NCBI RefSeq assembly: GCF_021018805.1
Contig: NC_086250.1
Coordinates: forward strand, 66,165,322 to 66,229,321
DNA length: 64,000 bases
Source: Prinia subflava
Lineage: Eukaryota > Chordata > Aves > Passeriformes > Cisticolidae
Reading direction: 5' to 3'
A program made the translations under genes and the position numbers. Positions 49,327 through 63,000 of this stretch are shown piece by piece. The notes beneath the pieces are model-generated. The model worked only from the letters and a program-made list of their open reading frames with translations. It did no database searches and was not told the DNA's origin. The number at the start of each line of letters is the position of its first letter. Position 1 is the stretch's first letter.

Positions 49327-49825
49327 TGCTGCATCCAGCTCTGGGGCCCCCAAATCAGAAGGAGATGGACCTGTTGGAACAAGTGCAGACAAGGGACATG
49401 AAGGTGATCAAAGGGCTGGAACACCTCTCCTATGGAGACAGGCTGAGAGAGCTGGGCTTGTTCAGCCTGGAAAAGAGAAGGCTTCAGGGAGACCTTAGAG
49501 AACCTTCTAGTACCTAAAGGGGCTCCAAGAGAGCTGGAGAGGTTCATTTTACAAGGGCGTGTAATGATGTTTCAATGGCTTAAACTGAAATAGATTAGGT
49601 TTAGATTAGGTTTGAGAAAGAAATTCTTTACTCTGAGGGTGGTGAGGCACTGGCACAGGTTGCCCAAAGGAGCTGAGGATGCCCCATTCCTGGCAGTGTC
49701 AAAGGCCAGGCTGAATGGGGCTTGGAGCAACCTGGTCTAGTGAAAGGTGTCCCTGTGGCAGGGGGGTCAGAGTGAGATGATCTTCAGTGTTCCTTGCAAC
49801 CCCAACAATTCTGGGATTCTATGAT
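49327..49825 (+). mobile_element. CR1 LINE 3' end with complete tail
   Basis: One of the best preserved CR1 copies. In order: CTGCATCCAGCTCTGGGGCC, GCTGGAACACCTCTCCTATG, GGCTGAGAGAGCTGGGCTTG, TTCAGCCTGGAAAAGAGAAG, TTCTTTACTCTGAGGGTGGT, GGCACAGGTTGCCCAAAGGA, AGCAACCTGGTCTAGTGAAA, GTCCCTGTGGCAGGGGGGTC, TTGCAACCCCAACAATTCTG and the terminal GGATTCTATGAT. 5'-truncated. Confidence 0.96.
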
Positions 49826-52800
49826 CCATTTATGTTAGTTATATATTGGCTGGGCACCTATAGCCTAGCAAAGAAGGCTGTATATTACCTTGGCACCAGG
49901 TTTTAGCTGACACCAAACCACAGCTGCCTCAGAGAAGAGTGGGTGACATGACCTATTTCTATAGGCATATTTAACTGATCAGTCACCCAGTCTTCCAAGA
50001 AAGAACTCTGACCAGGGCATTTTTTAGCAGTCACTGAATGTTTCAGAAAAAAATATAATCTTAAGTATATATGGCATTTAGAGGGCACTAATTTTGCTAT
50101 ATGCTATTTGTCCATACAGGGTTCTCAGAAATATTTCTTTTTTTCTGCACTCTCCAATTAAGCAGACAGCAAGAAATGGGTGAATAGCACCATTAACAGT
50201 AAAAAAACCACCCAAAAACAAAACCCAAAAACTATTCCCTGTTTAGAATAAAAACCAAAAGCATTTGCAAAACAAGAACCTCTCTTGTAAGAGACTGGTT
50301 TGTTTCTGAACACGAGACCTCACAGGTAGCAGTGGAGTTGCTCCAGGCCTCTTGCAAACACTTCTGTGATTCTTTTATGTTACTTTTCTTCATCTTTTCT
50401 TGTGTGTGTGCATGTGATGACTGATTCCCAGTTCAACAACTCCTCTGCTGCTCAGGAGATGCAAATACAAGCACAGTGGATACAGTGACCCAGCGTGCAA
50501 CAGAGAAAAATGCCTTCAATAATTAATGAGAGAATGGGATGTGGAACCACTAAATCCAGTCTGAAGTTGATTACAGAGCTGTCAGTCATCTGCAGGGCAG
50601 TGTAATGAAACAGAGCAACTCAGGAGTCAGGATATGTATGAAAGTCATTTCCTATCCCTTCTGCACATTTTTTTATGGACTATAAAACTGACAATTGGAT
50701 TATTGAAAGGAAAAAACTGATGAAATATGTCTGTTTTGAATGGGAATGTATCTCTGTAATATAGCCCACGCACACTCTGTCCTATTTTTATCCAGACTTC
50801 AGGAAATAAGTTATTCAAATGTATTTAAATAAGCTTTCTACCCCAACAACATAGTTTCATACTGCCTCATCTGTTGTGTCATGAACATAAACCACCCTAG
50901 ATTAAATTTATATGTAATTGTTTCGTTCCTCATATGTCCTTCTATCCAAGATATGTCCCTAAAATGGGTATCTTGCGATTTTGAAACTCAGACCTTTATC
51001 TGAAGCAGAATTCAGACCAGTTTCTCAAGGCCCTTTTTAATCACAAGAAAGCCTAGTATCAGACAAATTATTGTTTAGAATTATAAAAGTGTTCAGTTAC
51101 AAGTTTTTTGTGATTGTTTATTTTTATTTCTTCTAGATGATCTGATTGAAGCCTCAAATTCCTTATGAACTCTTACTGAATTTATCAAATATGATGTGGT
51201 TCGAGAGCAGATTACTGCAGATGTTGCAAGGCTGCACAGCTCTTTACCTTCCCAGAGCAAGTGCCCAGTGTCTGTATCCTAATAACAGGCTAGAATAGGT
51301 CTGTTTTGAGTTGTCATCTATCATAGAAAGTCTTCTGAAGAACTGAGAGTATTTTTGAGGGTTTTGTCTGCTTCTGCTAACATTCAGGATTGGTATCCAG
51401 CAGCCCTCCCTTGCCTTGACCAAGTCTATTAATGTGGGTTTTGTCCCTCAGCCTAATAAGAAAGATGCTGGAGGGAAAGTGTTTGGAAAGGAGGTGGGAA
51501 AACCAAATAGGAGAGAGCCAAAGCAATGTGTTGGAGCCACTGTGCAGGCTTGGGAAATCCAGGGCTAACTGTTGTTGCTCTGTAGAAATAACCTACAGCT
51601 CATGGCTTCTGAAACAGATAATGTGTCAGCTGGAAACAACGGGGAGAGTGGAAATAAGAGACTAGGGACAGGAAGGAGACCATGGAGTAAGTCTGAAAAA
51701 AAACCTCAGGGGGAAAAATGATCAGGAGTGCATGTCTAAGCTTGATGGATATTTTATGAAGTAGAAGAAACAAAATGCTTGTTCAAATTGCTTGTAAATA
51801 CAGCTAAATAACTTGAGCTGAGTATGCAGATCTGTGAAACAACCTGTAAAAGCCAGTTCAGAAAATGCTGGCAACTGTTCAAATGTGTTGGAGGTACAGT
51901 AAGAAAAAGCACTGTAAATTTAGACCCTGAATTAGATTTACCAAAAGTTACAAAATTTGGAAACAGAAGTCCACTTTATGCCTCAAACAACTATTAATTT
52001 TCTGATGCTTTCACAGAAGAAACCCACGTCAGCATACTGATGGCTACTGGGGAGCCAACAGGTGTTAAGAGACAGAGTTATGACCCTATTTCTTCCTATC
52101 TTATAGTCCATATGTTTTACTCCTAGGTAAGCACATTCTTCTTTTTTGCAGGGTGTTAGGAATGCAGACAATGTCTGATTAGGGTCTTTTATGCAGAGAA
52201 ATTGCTGGAAAGTGAAATAGATAAAGCATAGACCAAACCCCAGTCCTATTATTTCCCTGTTCCAACCCATTCTGAAGTATCTTTTACAAAGATATTTCAG
52301 AAAAGAAATTATCTCAGAAGTATTAGTAAGGGAATTTTCTGAGATTTTTCCCTCAGCACTAAAAATCCCATATCCTCTAAAAGATAGTCCTTCCCAGAGC
52401 ACCTTACAAAAACTGACAAGATAACTACTTTTCATTTCTAACTGCTTATGTAGAAATTTTATCTTGCCAAAAGTCAATAGAAAAACACCTCAAAAATTTT
52501 TGAAATAGTACCTCTTATTGCAGCATTGTAACCTGTATTTTTAAAAAATATGAGTTTATGAGCAACTTTTGAAGCAGTGGTAGTTTTTATGCTCTGTGGA
52601 CTTGAGAAATGTTCAAATCTTGAAAATATGACCAAAAAAATCTTGAATGACTCCTTTAAAAATAAATAATATTGGGAAAACAGACCCAAAGTAGAAATAC
52701 TTTTGGAACACAACTCTGTTTTATGAAATTTATGTGTCTATAAATTGAAAAATACAGGCTTTGCTTGAATCTAGTCAGTAATTTCTTGGTAATGCAGCTT

Positions 52801-53920
52801 GGTAAGGCTCCCATCCAGCTTTTAAGGTGCCACGTCAACTTCTGCAACTGTGGCTATATTTCTGTGGACTTCAGTAAAAACTTCTGATATTTTCTTTATT
52901 TTTTGTAGAGGCTTAAGGAAGCAATGTATATTATGGTCCTTTTGTAAACTTTTCAGGGCAACATTCCTGCATCAGGGAGTGACTGGGAGGTGGAAGGAAT
53001 CTTTGTCACCATTCTGTGTAAGAAGCAGGAATTGTGCCCAGGTGGAGGAGATATTACTGCTGTAAGATATTTTGTATAAACATTTTGTGATGTGACCTGC
53101 ATATTCCCACAAACCTCTGGTGAGAATTAACTTTGATGTTTACAGAATGACCCGGTTTTCCCTGGCTTTTTAGTGTATCAAGGAGCTTGTCAACATCCCC
53201 AGCTGACTCTGCCATAATCAGCTGTCTCTTCTCCTCGAGCTCTTATAAAATGCAGTGGAGCTAACACAGGGTGAGGCAGAGTAAGCACAACGTGGAGAAA
53301 TGCAGAATATGTTAAAAAAGAATAATTTTGGAACACATAAAAATAGAGCGTTGAAAGAGCTGTGGAAAAGTAATGTTCTGAGTTCAAATATCTCTTTAGG
53401 AAATTTCTCATACATTCATAGAATATTATTATAATAATTATACAACATAATAAACTTCAATTTTCGTTTTTCAGAATGGTATAAAAGTTCTGTTCATGCA
53501 TTATGTACAAAAGCATGATGTCCATCTTTTTTCCCTTTTTTTCTTTTTCTTTCTTACACTTAATTGGAATAAGACCCATGAAAGAAGTACAGAATGAAAA
53601 GACAGATAGGTGAAATGTTCAACTATATGGTGATTTAGGACATATACTTTAAATTAAATTAAATTTATTTAAAAGCTTGTGCTGCCTCCTTACAATTTCT
53701 AGTTTAATGGATATGTCAGGCTCTGCTTGCAAAGCCAAGAGAGCTAATGTGAGTGTTTTGTGAAGTGTCAGGGGAGTCCTGATGCCTTCCCAGCTCCAAG
53801 CACACTCCCAAAGTGTTAGAGGCATTTGCAATTTCTCAAGAAACCACCTTTGCTCAGGGTTTATGAGCTGGAATATTTCCCTTTACAAATGAGGTACAAA
53901 AATTATATCCCAAACAATTC
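49826..53920. other. Non-coding unique sequence
   Basis: No supported gene. The 164-codon minus-strand frame at 51983-52477 has no domain I recognise and lies in AT-rich DNA, so I treat it as chance. A polypyrimidine stretch sits at about 53528-53557. Confidence 0.55.
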
Positions 53921-54459
53921 AGAGAATCACAGAATAGTGTGGGTTGGAAGGGACCTGTAAGATCTTTTAATTCAACCCTCCACCATGGGCAGGGATGCCA
54001 CACATGATCAGCTTACTCAAAGCCTCATCCAGACTGGCCTTGAACACTTCCAGGGATGGACATCCACATATGGGCAACCTGTTCCAGTGCTCCACCAGCC
54101 CCATAGGAAAGAATTTCTTCCTAATATCTATTCTAAAACTACCCTCTTTCAGTCTAAAGCCTTGTGTGCACCCTTATGTTCCTCCTCCGGACTCAGTGCA
54201 GAAGTTCCACATCCTTCTTACGGTGAGGGTTCCAGAGCTGGGCACAGCACTCCAGGCAGGGACAGAGTGCAGGGGGAGAATCCCCTCCCTCCACCTGCTG
54301 GCCGCCCTTCCTGTGTGCAGCCCAGGATAGAGTTGGCTTTCTGGGTCACCAGCAGACATTGCTGGGCCATGCTGAGCTCATCAACAAACATCCCCAAATC
54401 TCATTCTCAATCCATTGTCCCACCCTGTATTTGCGCTTGGGATTGCCCTGACTCATGTC
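53921..54459 (-). mobile_element. CR1 LINE 3' half, antisense, long copy
   Basis: Starts with the reverse-complement 3' end (CAGAGAATCACAGAATAGTG, then GGGTTGGAAGGGACCTGTAA). It runs through CACCATGGGCAGGGATGCCA, GGCCTTGAACACTTCCAGGG, GGGCAACCTGTTCCAGTGCT, GGTTCCAGAGCTGGGCACAG, GGATAGAGTTGGCTTTCTGG and TTTGCGCTTGGGATTGCCCT. About 540 bp, among the longest here, with some deletions in the middle. The 165-codon plus-strand frame over it (53985-54482) is a by-product. Confidence 0.95.
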
Positions 54460-55529
54460 CTTCCTGCTCTCCTTTCCAGTGATAATTCTCTGCAAGGACA
54501 GACAAACACCTTGGGAAAATCAAACATTCAGGGATCAGAAATCCATGCATGTTTTGCAGGGCTTGAAGGGATGCAAAGCTATGAAGGTCAAAGTGTGATG
54601 AACGTTTCAAAGTAAACTGCAGGGAGTTCCTGGCTGGATTTTGTTCTTTTCTTCTGTCTCTCTGCAGAAAAATATCATGTTGCCAAAGGCTTGCATTGAA
54701 AAGATGGGCACTTTTATATTGCTTTACTTGAAACAGCACTGGCTCTATCATGATAGATCACATACACTCTTTGGAGTCAGTTCTTCAGATGCAACAGCTT
54801 AATTAAATTTTAAGCATTATTGATTCCGTTTACAAAGCCTCCCCTCTTCTAGCACCATTGAATCTTGAGCTGCTGCACTCTGCAGCAGCAAAAAGAAGAA
54901 TACAAAGAGAAGAAAATAAAGGGTTATTAAAAATGAAAGCATTTGGCTGGAAGATGCAGTACGCAGAGCTTAATTACTGCAAGATCTGTAATACTCCTTC
55001 TTCTTGAGAACAAAAATCTAAAACAACTCAAAAGAGATTTTCAGGCCAGGTTTTCATGTTGTGTAAATGAGGGTAGCAGTGTCTATGTCCTCAGTGGTGC
55101 TAACACCCCATGGAGGGCAGGAACTGCCCTGATCTCTATAAAAGTCTCTGGTCAATAGAAAGGCAGACCATCTCTCAGCTGGTTATATGTACGATGAGGT
55201 TGACAGAGCAAGCCTTTTTTTTTTTTTTCTTTTATGGTTCAATGCTGTTTGACCATCACAAGGCTTTATCTAGACTGTATATCATCTTAAGGGTTGGTTT
55301 AAGGCAAACAGGGAACCTCACAAGAATAACGTGATTAAGCTGAATGAGCTGGTCTCAGTCTGAAAAAGACAAGACTGAAAAACACAGTTATCAGTCTTGC
55401 TGTACACACAATTTGTACTAAAAAACTCAGTGGTTTATTATTTTCCACGGTCCTTGGGATAAAATAAGAAGTTTTATGAAAAATGTGCCAATTTAAGATG
55501 AATGTTATACAATATACTCCCAATATATA
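54460..55529. other. Non-coding sequence
   Basis: No supported gene or repeat. A T-rich run lies near 55214-55228. Confidence 0.55.
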
Positions 55530-55673
55530 TGAGATACTGGAACAGGCTTGAGGAGCTGCTTCACTGGAGGTTTTCAAGGACATTTAAGATGCAGGGTACC
55601 ACGTATATTTTGGTGCTGCTTCAGTGCAGGTTGTAAGAGGATCCCTCAAAGCCCAGCTCTTCTATGATTCTGG
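55530..55673 (+). mobile_element. CR1 LINE 3' end, short
   Basis: GAGATACTGGAACAGGCTTG, AGGAGCTGCTTCACTGGAGG, TTTTCAAGGACATTTAAGAT, then AGCCCAGCTCTTCTATGATT and CTG. A short old CR1 end with a recognisable TTCTATGATTCTG terminus. Confidence 0.75.
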
Positions 55674-58600
55674 ATTTATTGTTAGCTATTCAGGACAGGC
55701 TTTGTCTTCCAGTATGTTTGTGTGCCTACAGATAGAAGACTCATTGTCTGGGTAGTTTAAGCTTGTAAAAGGACTTCTTTTTCCTGACATTTATTTTTCT
55801 GTTAAGAAACTTCTTGTACTTGATGTTTGCCTTGCTAATGGCTGTAAAAAATTGCCTGAAGACTTGGCATGAAGCTTGGTTTTATTTATATATACACATG
55901 ATTTACACAACTAAATAACCGCAGAAAAATCCCTATAGCAATGGGAGCATTATTGTATCAAAACATTGGCTGTTTTTTACAGTATGTTATCTCTACATCA
56001 GTTGTTCCTTTATTACCCAAACAAAGGCTGTGACACTCATTTGGATTCTGTATTAAAATATTCTATATTGGTGACTGTGGTCTTTTCTCTCTCCTTTCCA
56101 CACAGGCACACTCTCCTGCCAGTTACACGATCTGAGCAAGACAACACTGAAAGAAAATAAAAATCTTTCAGCACTGCTTTCAATTGCCACTTTAGAAAAA
56201 GCAAGAATACTTCTTAGAGTATTATTATTAATATTAATGGCAATACTTTAAACTGAAATATTTTGAGGGAAAAACATTTCTAAGGCAGTTTTTCTTTTAG
56301 CAGCACAAACACATTTTGAAAAATATGTTGATGGAGAAAAGTCTGTGTTACCAGAGCTATGACAGTACATAATGATGCACTCATTTAAAAATCTGGGACC
56401 CTACTGATGTATAAATACTCTCAGTGGCAATGGGGAGATGTACACAGCAAGAATAGCTATATATTTATGCAGGGTAGGACATAGCATCCCTAAGGAAAGG
56501 AAAATCAGACTATATCTGTGCTTCCAGGGAGCTGCATGCTTGAGCTCATACTCCCATCCAAACTCTTAATTGCCTGTATCACTGGAAAGCAGCAGCTTTG
56601 CCCAAAGTGGAGACAGGCTCACACTTCTGCACAGGTAGCACAGGTCACATTGCTATTACACAGTGGAAAATATCCTTACATATAGAGATGGGTTTTGGAC
56701 ACAATCTGACTGGAGGTGACCCACAGCTTCTGCCTCCAGGCCTAAATGGGAAGTGAAAAGGTTATTATGAGTAAAATGGAAATGTATATCCAGGGTGCAT
56801 TTGGGATTCCTCTGCATTAACCTATACCCCCTGCAACTTTAACACCCCTTCTTCACATGCCACAGCAGTGGCTATCATTTCCCACATATTTTCTCCATTA
56901 GTTTTCTCTAAGTGCATGGCTGGCAGCCCACCCTATGCCTCACTTGGCCGTGGTACTTTCTGAGCACTGTTTTTTCTATAGATTCACCCAATAAACAACA
57001 GTTGTTTAGCAGTAAACAATTGTCTTTGTGTACCTAGGCTGTGTACACATGTGCATTCAAACCTGGTCCACACTCCACGCCACGGGCTGCCAGGCTTAGT
57101 GACAGTGTCTCTACTATGAAGCAGATCTCTCACATTTTGAAAATAGATTTCAGTCTTGCAGCTTCCCCACCCTGACCCCGTTTTGGAAGAAAACCCACTC
57201 CTCAGCTCCAGTGTGAGTAGTGATCTTGGGAACGAGGGCTTAGAGAGCGTCAGAGAGGCGAGAGCAGCTTTGCTGTTCGTGAAAGCCCGGCACTGGTGCT
57301 GCCAGGGGTGCCAGCTCCTTCCTGCCAGCTCTGCAGTGTCCCTTTCATCCGGCTCACACGTCCTTTGAGCACTTGTGCCTGGCTCTGATGAGCAGCCGGG
57401 GCTCTGCAGGCTGGTGCCAGGCTGGGCTGGTTTTGTGAGGGCGGAATGTCCTCCTGGAGATGAATGGGACCCCTGGACTGTGCAGTTTTTGCAGAAGAAA
57501 GTGCTGCAATCTCATTCCCTTCATCCTCCCCTTCCCCTCCATTTGAAGTTTTAATTAGAGCTTAGAAGCTGGGCCTTTTTAAATCAAGCCAATTGCTCGC
57601 TTCTCTTCCTAAGGAAGGAAACTCCTCTGCTTTTGACTTGTTCCAAAGCCGCCCCTTCCCAGCTCCTGCCACCGGACGCTCGCTGCTTGCAGCCCCATTT
57701 GGTGACCATCATGGTCTCACGCTGCCAACACAAAAATCCATTTTGCTGCCAGTCTGTGGGAAGGACAGAAAGAGCTTCCTCCTCACCACGGTTTCTTCTT
57801 TCACCTTGCAGTGTGCAGAGAAACACCTTCCCTCAGAGAATGTCACATGTGTAGATGGGGGGCAGAGAGACAATTTGGGCATCCTTTAGTTTGCTAAGAA
57901 GAATTGTCAGAGGCAGAGGTATTTTCACACTTAATGATTACACATCTGCTATCCCAAACTCCCCTGAGCTGTGCCACCCCAGCATAGGTGCAGGCAGTGC
58001 CAATGCTGTTTTGCAGAAGCACCTCACGAATCTTGAGGAAAGCAGCAAAATGGATGATTTACCTCTTGGCACCCACACTCTTGAGGGCAAGGAGGATTGC
58101 ATGACAAAACACCCACCCTGTGACCAGAGGGCTGACACCCAGCTCAAACAAATCGGGGGTGTTGAAAGGACCGTGTAATCTCGACTTCCCAAGCTGTGCT
58201 TTTCTTTTAGCCTAAGCCAAAAAGCAGAGATTGCCTCTTCCTTCTGGACCTGTGCAATCAGAGAAGTTTGGCCTGAGCCTGAATCAAGTAAATTGGTTTT
58301 TATTGTTTAGATGAATCTTTCAGATACATTTCCAGCCATTGAAATACATCTGTCTCATCTTATCTGCATCAAGAATTAGACTGAGACTTTCCTGCTCCAT
58401 TTGATTGTACAATAGATTGAGAATTCTCCTCAGAGGGAATGGTGGTTAGGTGGCATTTTAAATGGCCACTCAGACACCAGCAGAATGGCATTAATAACCA
58501 CTAGAGCAAAAAACTAGGAATATATTTAAATTGAATTCATACATGTTCAAGATAATGTTTGTTTAAAAGAAGAGAGATGCATAGAGATGATTATTCAGCA

Positions 58601-61600
58601 GATAAATTCAATTGAAAACAAAATATTTAATACATCACTGTTGATTTTAATTAAAATTTTGTGTCAAAAATTACAAAAAAAAAAGTTAAAATGTTTCTTT
58701 TGTTTCCTAAAATGTATTTAAATATCAAGGTTTTTAATTAGATAAAATGCATTTATAATTTTAGTTTTCTTGTAATATTATGTTCATAATGATTTTATAA
58801 TATTGCTTTTTATATAGTATTTATGACATTTATATTATATTAAAGCTCTACTTAATAGGACATCTTTACTGAAATGAAAGGTTTGTCCTTTATATAATTG
58901 GGATTTTTCAGTTTGGTACAATAAAATCCTTGGTTATTATTAAAATAAATTTTTATGCATTTTTGGATGGAAAACATCCAGCTTTGATCTTTTCAAAAGA
59001 AATAATAGTAGGTTTTCTACTCTCGTTTATAATGATTTTCTGTTTGTCTGCCCATTGATCCAGAAAGGTAAATTTATAATAATGCAGTTCTGTGGTTGGT
59101 GAGGCTTTGAAAGTTTTTATCTGGCTCAAGATGCCCTGGAGACTTCTGTAGTGCATTGCTGAGGCACCTGTGATGCTTCTGGGGGAGGGCAGCCAGGCCA
59201 CCTGGGTGGGTGTCACTCGTGGAGCTCTCTGTGCCACTGCCAAGCAGGCTGAAACCGCTCTCCACATTCACTCAATTACAGTTTTAACCACAGTAATAAA
59301 CAACAACACAACAGTTAAGATAATGCAACATATGAACAGCTGTTTGTATCAGCCTAATACACAGTTAAGTTCTTGCTCAAGGTCCATGTCTGGGCATACA
59401 TCCTGCACAGCCTTTAAGCAGATTTTATGCATCATTCTTTTTGTGCTAAGCTTCATTTTATCTGTATTGTCTCTTCCATTGCCTGTTCTCTGAGCTCCAA
59501 ACTTTAAAAACTAAAGTAAACCATGCCCTCATTTGAATAAAACTTCATAAAGAGTACTTGCAAGATATTGAAAATTCCAGTTAATTAAAAAGTGATTACA
59601 TTTAATCATACACAGACTTTCAGCATACTGGGAACTATTTCATTTCACCAAGCTAAACATCTGTGACTAAAAGGATTACTGACAGGGAAAAACATTCTTC
59701 CTAAATTAAAGGTGCACTAGCATGAAAATCTCTTTTGACCATGTGGTTTTTAAGACAATACATGGTTGATTGCATAGTTAGGAACAGTATAGAATATCAA
59801 TATCACCATACCACACCAATTAAAAGATTCATAGCTCTGAAAGGTGAACTGTAGGCATTATGTGTTTGTTACAGCAATACTGATGGTCTTCATGCACAGT
59901 TGTTCATTCATAAGCATCCACCAATCCCTGCTATTTTCATTAAAAATGTATATCCCAATGCAGCAGATATGACCTTTACTGTAAATTGGTTTACTCTTCA
60001 GAGAGCCATGACCCTCAGTCTTCACTAAAACAGATTAGGGGGTGTTTCTGTACTTTTGTTTTTTTCCTATCCCATTCATTCTGCCTACAGCTGCTATTCC
60101 TGCCCCACATCCCTCCTGATCCTTTAGCATCTCATTCCTGTGTCTCCCACAAACCATCAGAGATTGGTAGAGCTGCACCTCACAGCCTCACTGTAACACC
60201 CCTGAATCTGCAGAATTGCCTCTGGTTGTACAGCACTCTTCCACCAAGGTTTATTAACTTCACCATGGGATGTGCCTTCCTTTTAATGTTGGCTTAACTC
60301 ATTAAAGAGAGACTGATTGGGAACCTCTTTGCTACACAATTACACAACTGCTTCATAGAGAAATTTTGTACATGATCACTCTCTGATATTGCTGCTTTAT
60401 CACTTGAGGTATGATAAAACTTTGAAATTCTTTTTTAGTCTAAATCTGAATATATAATGAAAAAAAATCCCAATAGCTCTACATTAAAAGTCACATAACT
60501 TTTTTGCCCTTTAAAATTTCAAGTTAAAAAAAAGGAAAACTGTAATTTCAACGTCATTTCAAAAGTATGATTCTGTTCTGATTTCAATGACATTGAATAT
60601 GGCATTAAAAAGATGATATGTGTGATATAGGTAATATATTAAAGGAGCATTATTTTACACTTTCAGAACTGTAATTTTATAGTCAATATAACCTTAATAA
60701 TAATTCCTTGGTTTCAATGACATTATGTTTTCAGATGGCAAATATTTCTTTCTGAAAATTCAACTACTTTTTCCTTTATAGCACTATCCTTTGACATGTT
60801 CATAGTGAATTTTGAATATATGAAATTGCTTAGTAAAAACAGAATTCATATGATAAACAGAAAAACTATTGAATGATTCTGCTAAAAAACAGAAGTACAA
60901 ATACAGGAAGTAAAGTTATGAAAATATATAAAGGAAGCAAATTTCTATAAAATATAAGCTACTGACTTTAAAAGGTATTTCTGATTAACTGAGCTGAAAT
61001 AATTGAGTATGTCCATATTTTTAGATTACTTCAGTAAAGTTAAGTGAATTTTTTTAACATGCACGCTTTAAGTAATGTTTTGGAATTAATGAGGTTAGCA
61101 TTGGCAACTGCTGAATTAAATGTTTCAAAGACAGAAGGCTGAGACTGTGATTTTTCTAATGCTTCTGTATATTGTCACTGGAGACAGATAAGTGCTTATT
61201 CTATATGCATCAGCATAGAATCATCAAGGCAGTGCTTATGAATCACTCTCTCAGTTGTGAAAAAGACTGCATTTCATATGATGTGGCTTGATTCTATATG
61301 ATATGCATAATATAACTTCTGCTTTTTTACCTGTATTTGTGTTGTATATTGTAATCGTCACTGGTGCATCACTTTCCATGACCAAAGATTAAATAAACAT
61401 TTACACCAGAAAAAACTCTGTGTGCACACAGATTCAGCAGAATGAGTCTCTGGTCCTAGTGCCTTCACAAGCAGGAACATTCTAAATAATAGTACAAAGT
61501 CACAGTTTTCACTTTAAAAGCAATAAAAAGGAGAGAGAAAATAGTGATGATTACTTGATATACAGTGGAAAGCACAGTTTAGTTTACATTTGTCTGTTAT

Positions 61601-62089
61601 TAATATTGCCTAGAATTCCCTCTTTGCCCTGACCAATCAATGCTGAATCTATTTCTTGATAAAGACATAATACAGAATTTATGGGCAACAAACATGTTGT
61701 GAATGAAACAAGAGCACCTCAGCAAGCTCCTAAATGGTGTTTCATCTCTGTCTACTCATCACTACATGCACCATGAACCTCCTAATCTTAGAAACCAAAA
61801 CAAAAGTTAAAGATATCTATAAAGAGCATAGACATCTATAAAAGTCAAGGTGAAGAAAAAATAGTCTGTGACAGTGCAGTCGGTGATCCTGGATGTGTAA
61901 AGACAATAACAATCATTAAAAATGCTTTGTTAGTCCAGCTGAACATCAGAAAGCATGGGTCACTTTGTTTAAGAGATGAAAGAAGTGATCAAAGAAGTGC
62001 TCAAAGAGATGAGAGAGAATTTTTTATTCTATCAAGACTCTTTGAAAAGATGTAGGCCAAGCAGTAAGTGAATCTCAGACATCTTGACA
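55674..62089. other. Non-coding unique sequence with GC-raised and AT-rich blocks
   Basis: No supported gene. 57150-58190 is visibly richer in G+C than its surroundings but has few CpG and no repeat I recognise. 58490-58980 is AT-rich with many TAAT/ATTA words. An 11-bp stem with a 4-base loop lies at 56998-57023. Confidence 0.5.
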
Positions 62090-63000
62090 TAAAATAGGTG
62101 AAAACACCTTCGCCATTCTTGACAAGACAAAGCTGTATGGAATAATATCATTGCTTTCCATAGCAATGACAACAGCAGCTTTATGAGAGAGAGAAAAAAA
62201 CAGTTCTGTTCATCTCCAGATTTGTTACATGGAGACCCAGAGCTTGCCTCACCCAGGCTGTGTTTGTCATTTGGCAAACAGATGCTGCCAACTTGATGTG
62301 AAGCAGTAGCCATTAAGTGCCTGAGAACTGCTGTTGGGTATGTCTTAACATTTTCAAAGCTGCTTCAAAAAGAAGGAAGGTAACAAAATATATCAAGTAT
62401 TCAAGAGCATTGAAGCATTTAAAGATTGTCAAGCACTGCAGCACCCGCTGGCTCAGCCTCCAGAAGTGCACATCAAGGACACTGCAGCAACAAACAACCC
62501 TTTTGAAAATGTTTCAGGAGCCAGGACGAGGTGTATAAATGTGCAGGGGTCAAAAGTGTAGCAGAACACCTTTGTTCAATAGAGATTCAGCAGTGCTATT
62601 ATTATCACAATCATATCTTCACACCACTTAGCAGACTTAGCAGTGCCCGCAGGCTGAGGCTGACACGGACCCTGCTTGACACAGGAGTTCCTCCCATTAC
62701 CTTGAAAATCCCAGACTAAGTAAATCCAAGTTTGTCACATGGTTCAGTAGGACACACGATCCTGGTTGGCTTGAAGGTCAAAGTAAAGAGGGTCCATGGT
62801 AAAACAAGATTTAAATAACAGTATGATGGAAGTTGACTGTAGCTGTCATCTCGGTGGAGGCTTGGAAGCTGTTGGAGGATGGACTCCTTGCAGTCAAGGT
62901 TCCACGGGAGTGCAATTTCAAAGAGCGTGGAACTGTATTAGCAAATTATGTGCTGTTAAAACCAAGATGTTTCAACGAAGTTCTCAGCAGGAAGGAGGAA
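62090..63000 (+). pseudogene. Decayed hAT-like transposase-domain pseudogene
   Basis: Several translated pieces, in the right order but in different frames, match the RNase H-like transposase domain of hAT-derived vertebrate proteins (SCAND3/ZBED/KIAA1586/ZMYM6-like, from memory). About 62138-62206 gives WNNIIAF.SNDNSSFM, the place of the usual 'WNN.IAF.SDNASVM' segment. 62256-62306 gives GCVCHLANRCCQLDVK, a strong GC.CHLAN motif, then a stop and PLSA, another stop and ELLLGM. A frameshift follows, and 62431-62469 gives KHCSTRWLSLQKC, the diagnostic KHC.TRWLSL motif, after ASKRRK. A second frameshift leads to VKSVAEHLCSIEIQQCYYY and IFTPLSRL at 62549-62640. A weaker FKERGTVLANYVLLKP piece lies near 62920-62970. 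At least three frame changes and several stops show it is not functional. It may be a dead transposon copy or a dead copy of a domesticated gene; no terminal inverted repeats were identified. Confidence 0.62.

Noticed and set aside
51983..52477. 164-codon minus-strand open frame
   Set aside because: No recognisable domain or motif order; likely chance in AT-rich sequence.
53985..54482. 165-codon plus-strand open frame
   Set aside because: Lies antisense over a CR1 copy.
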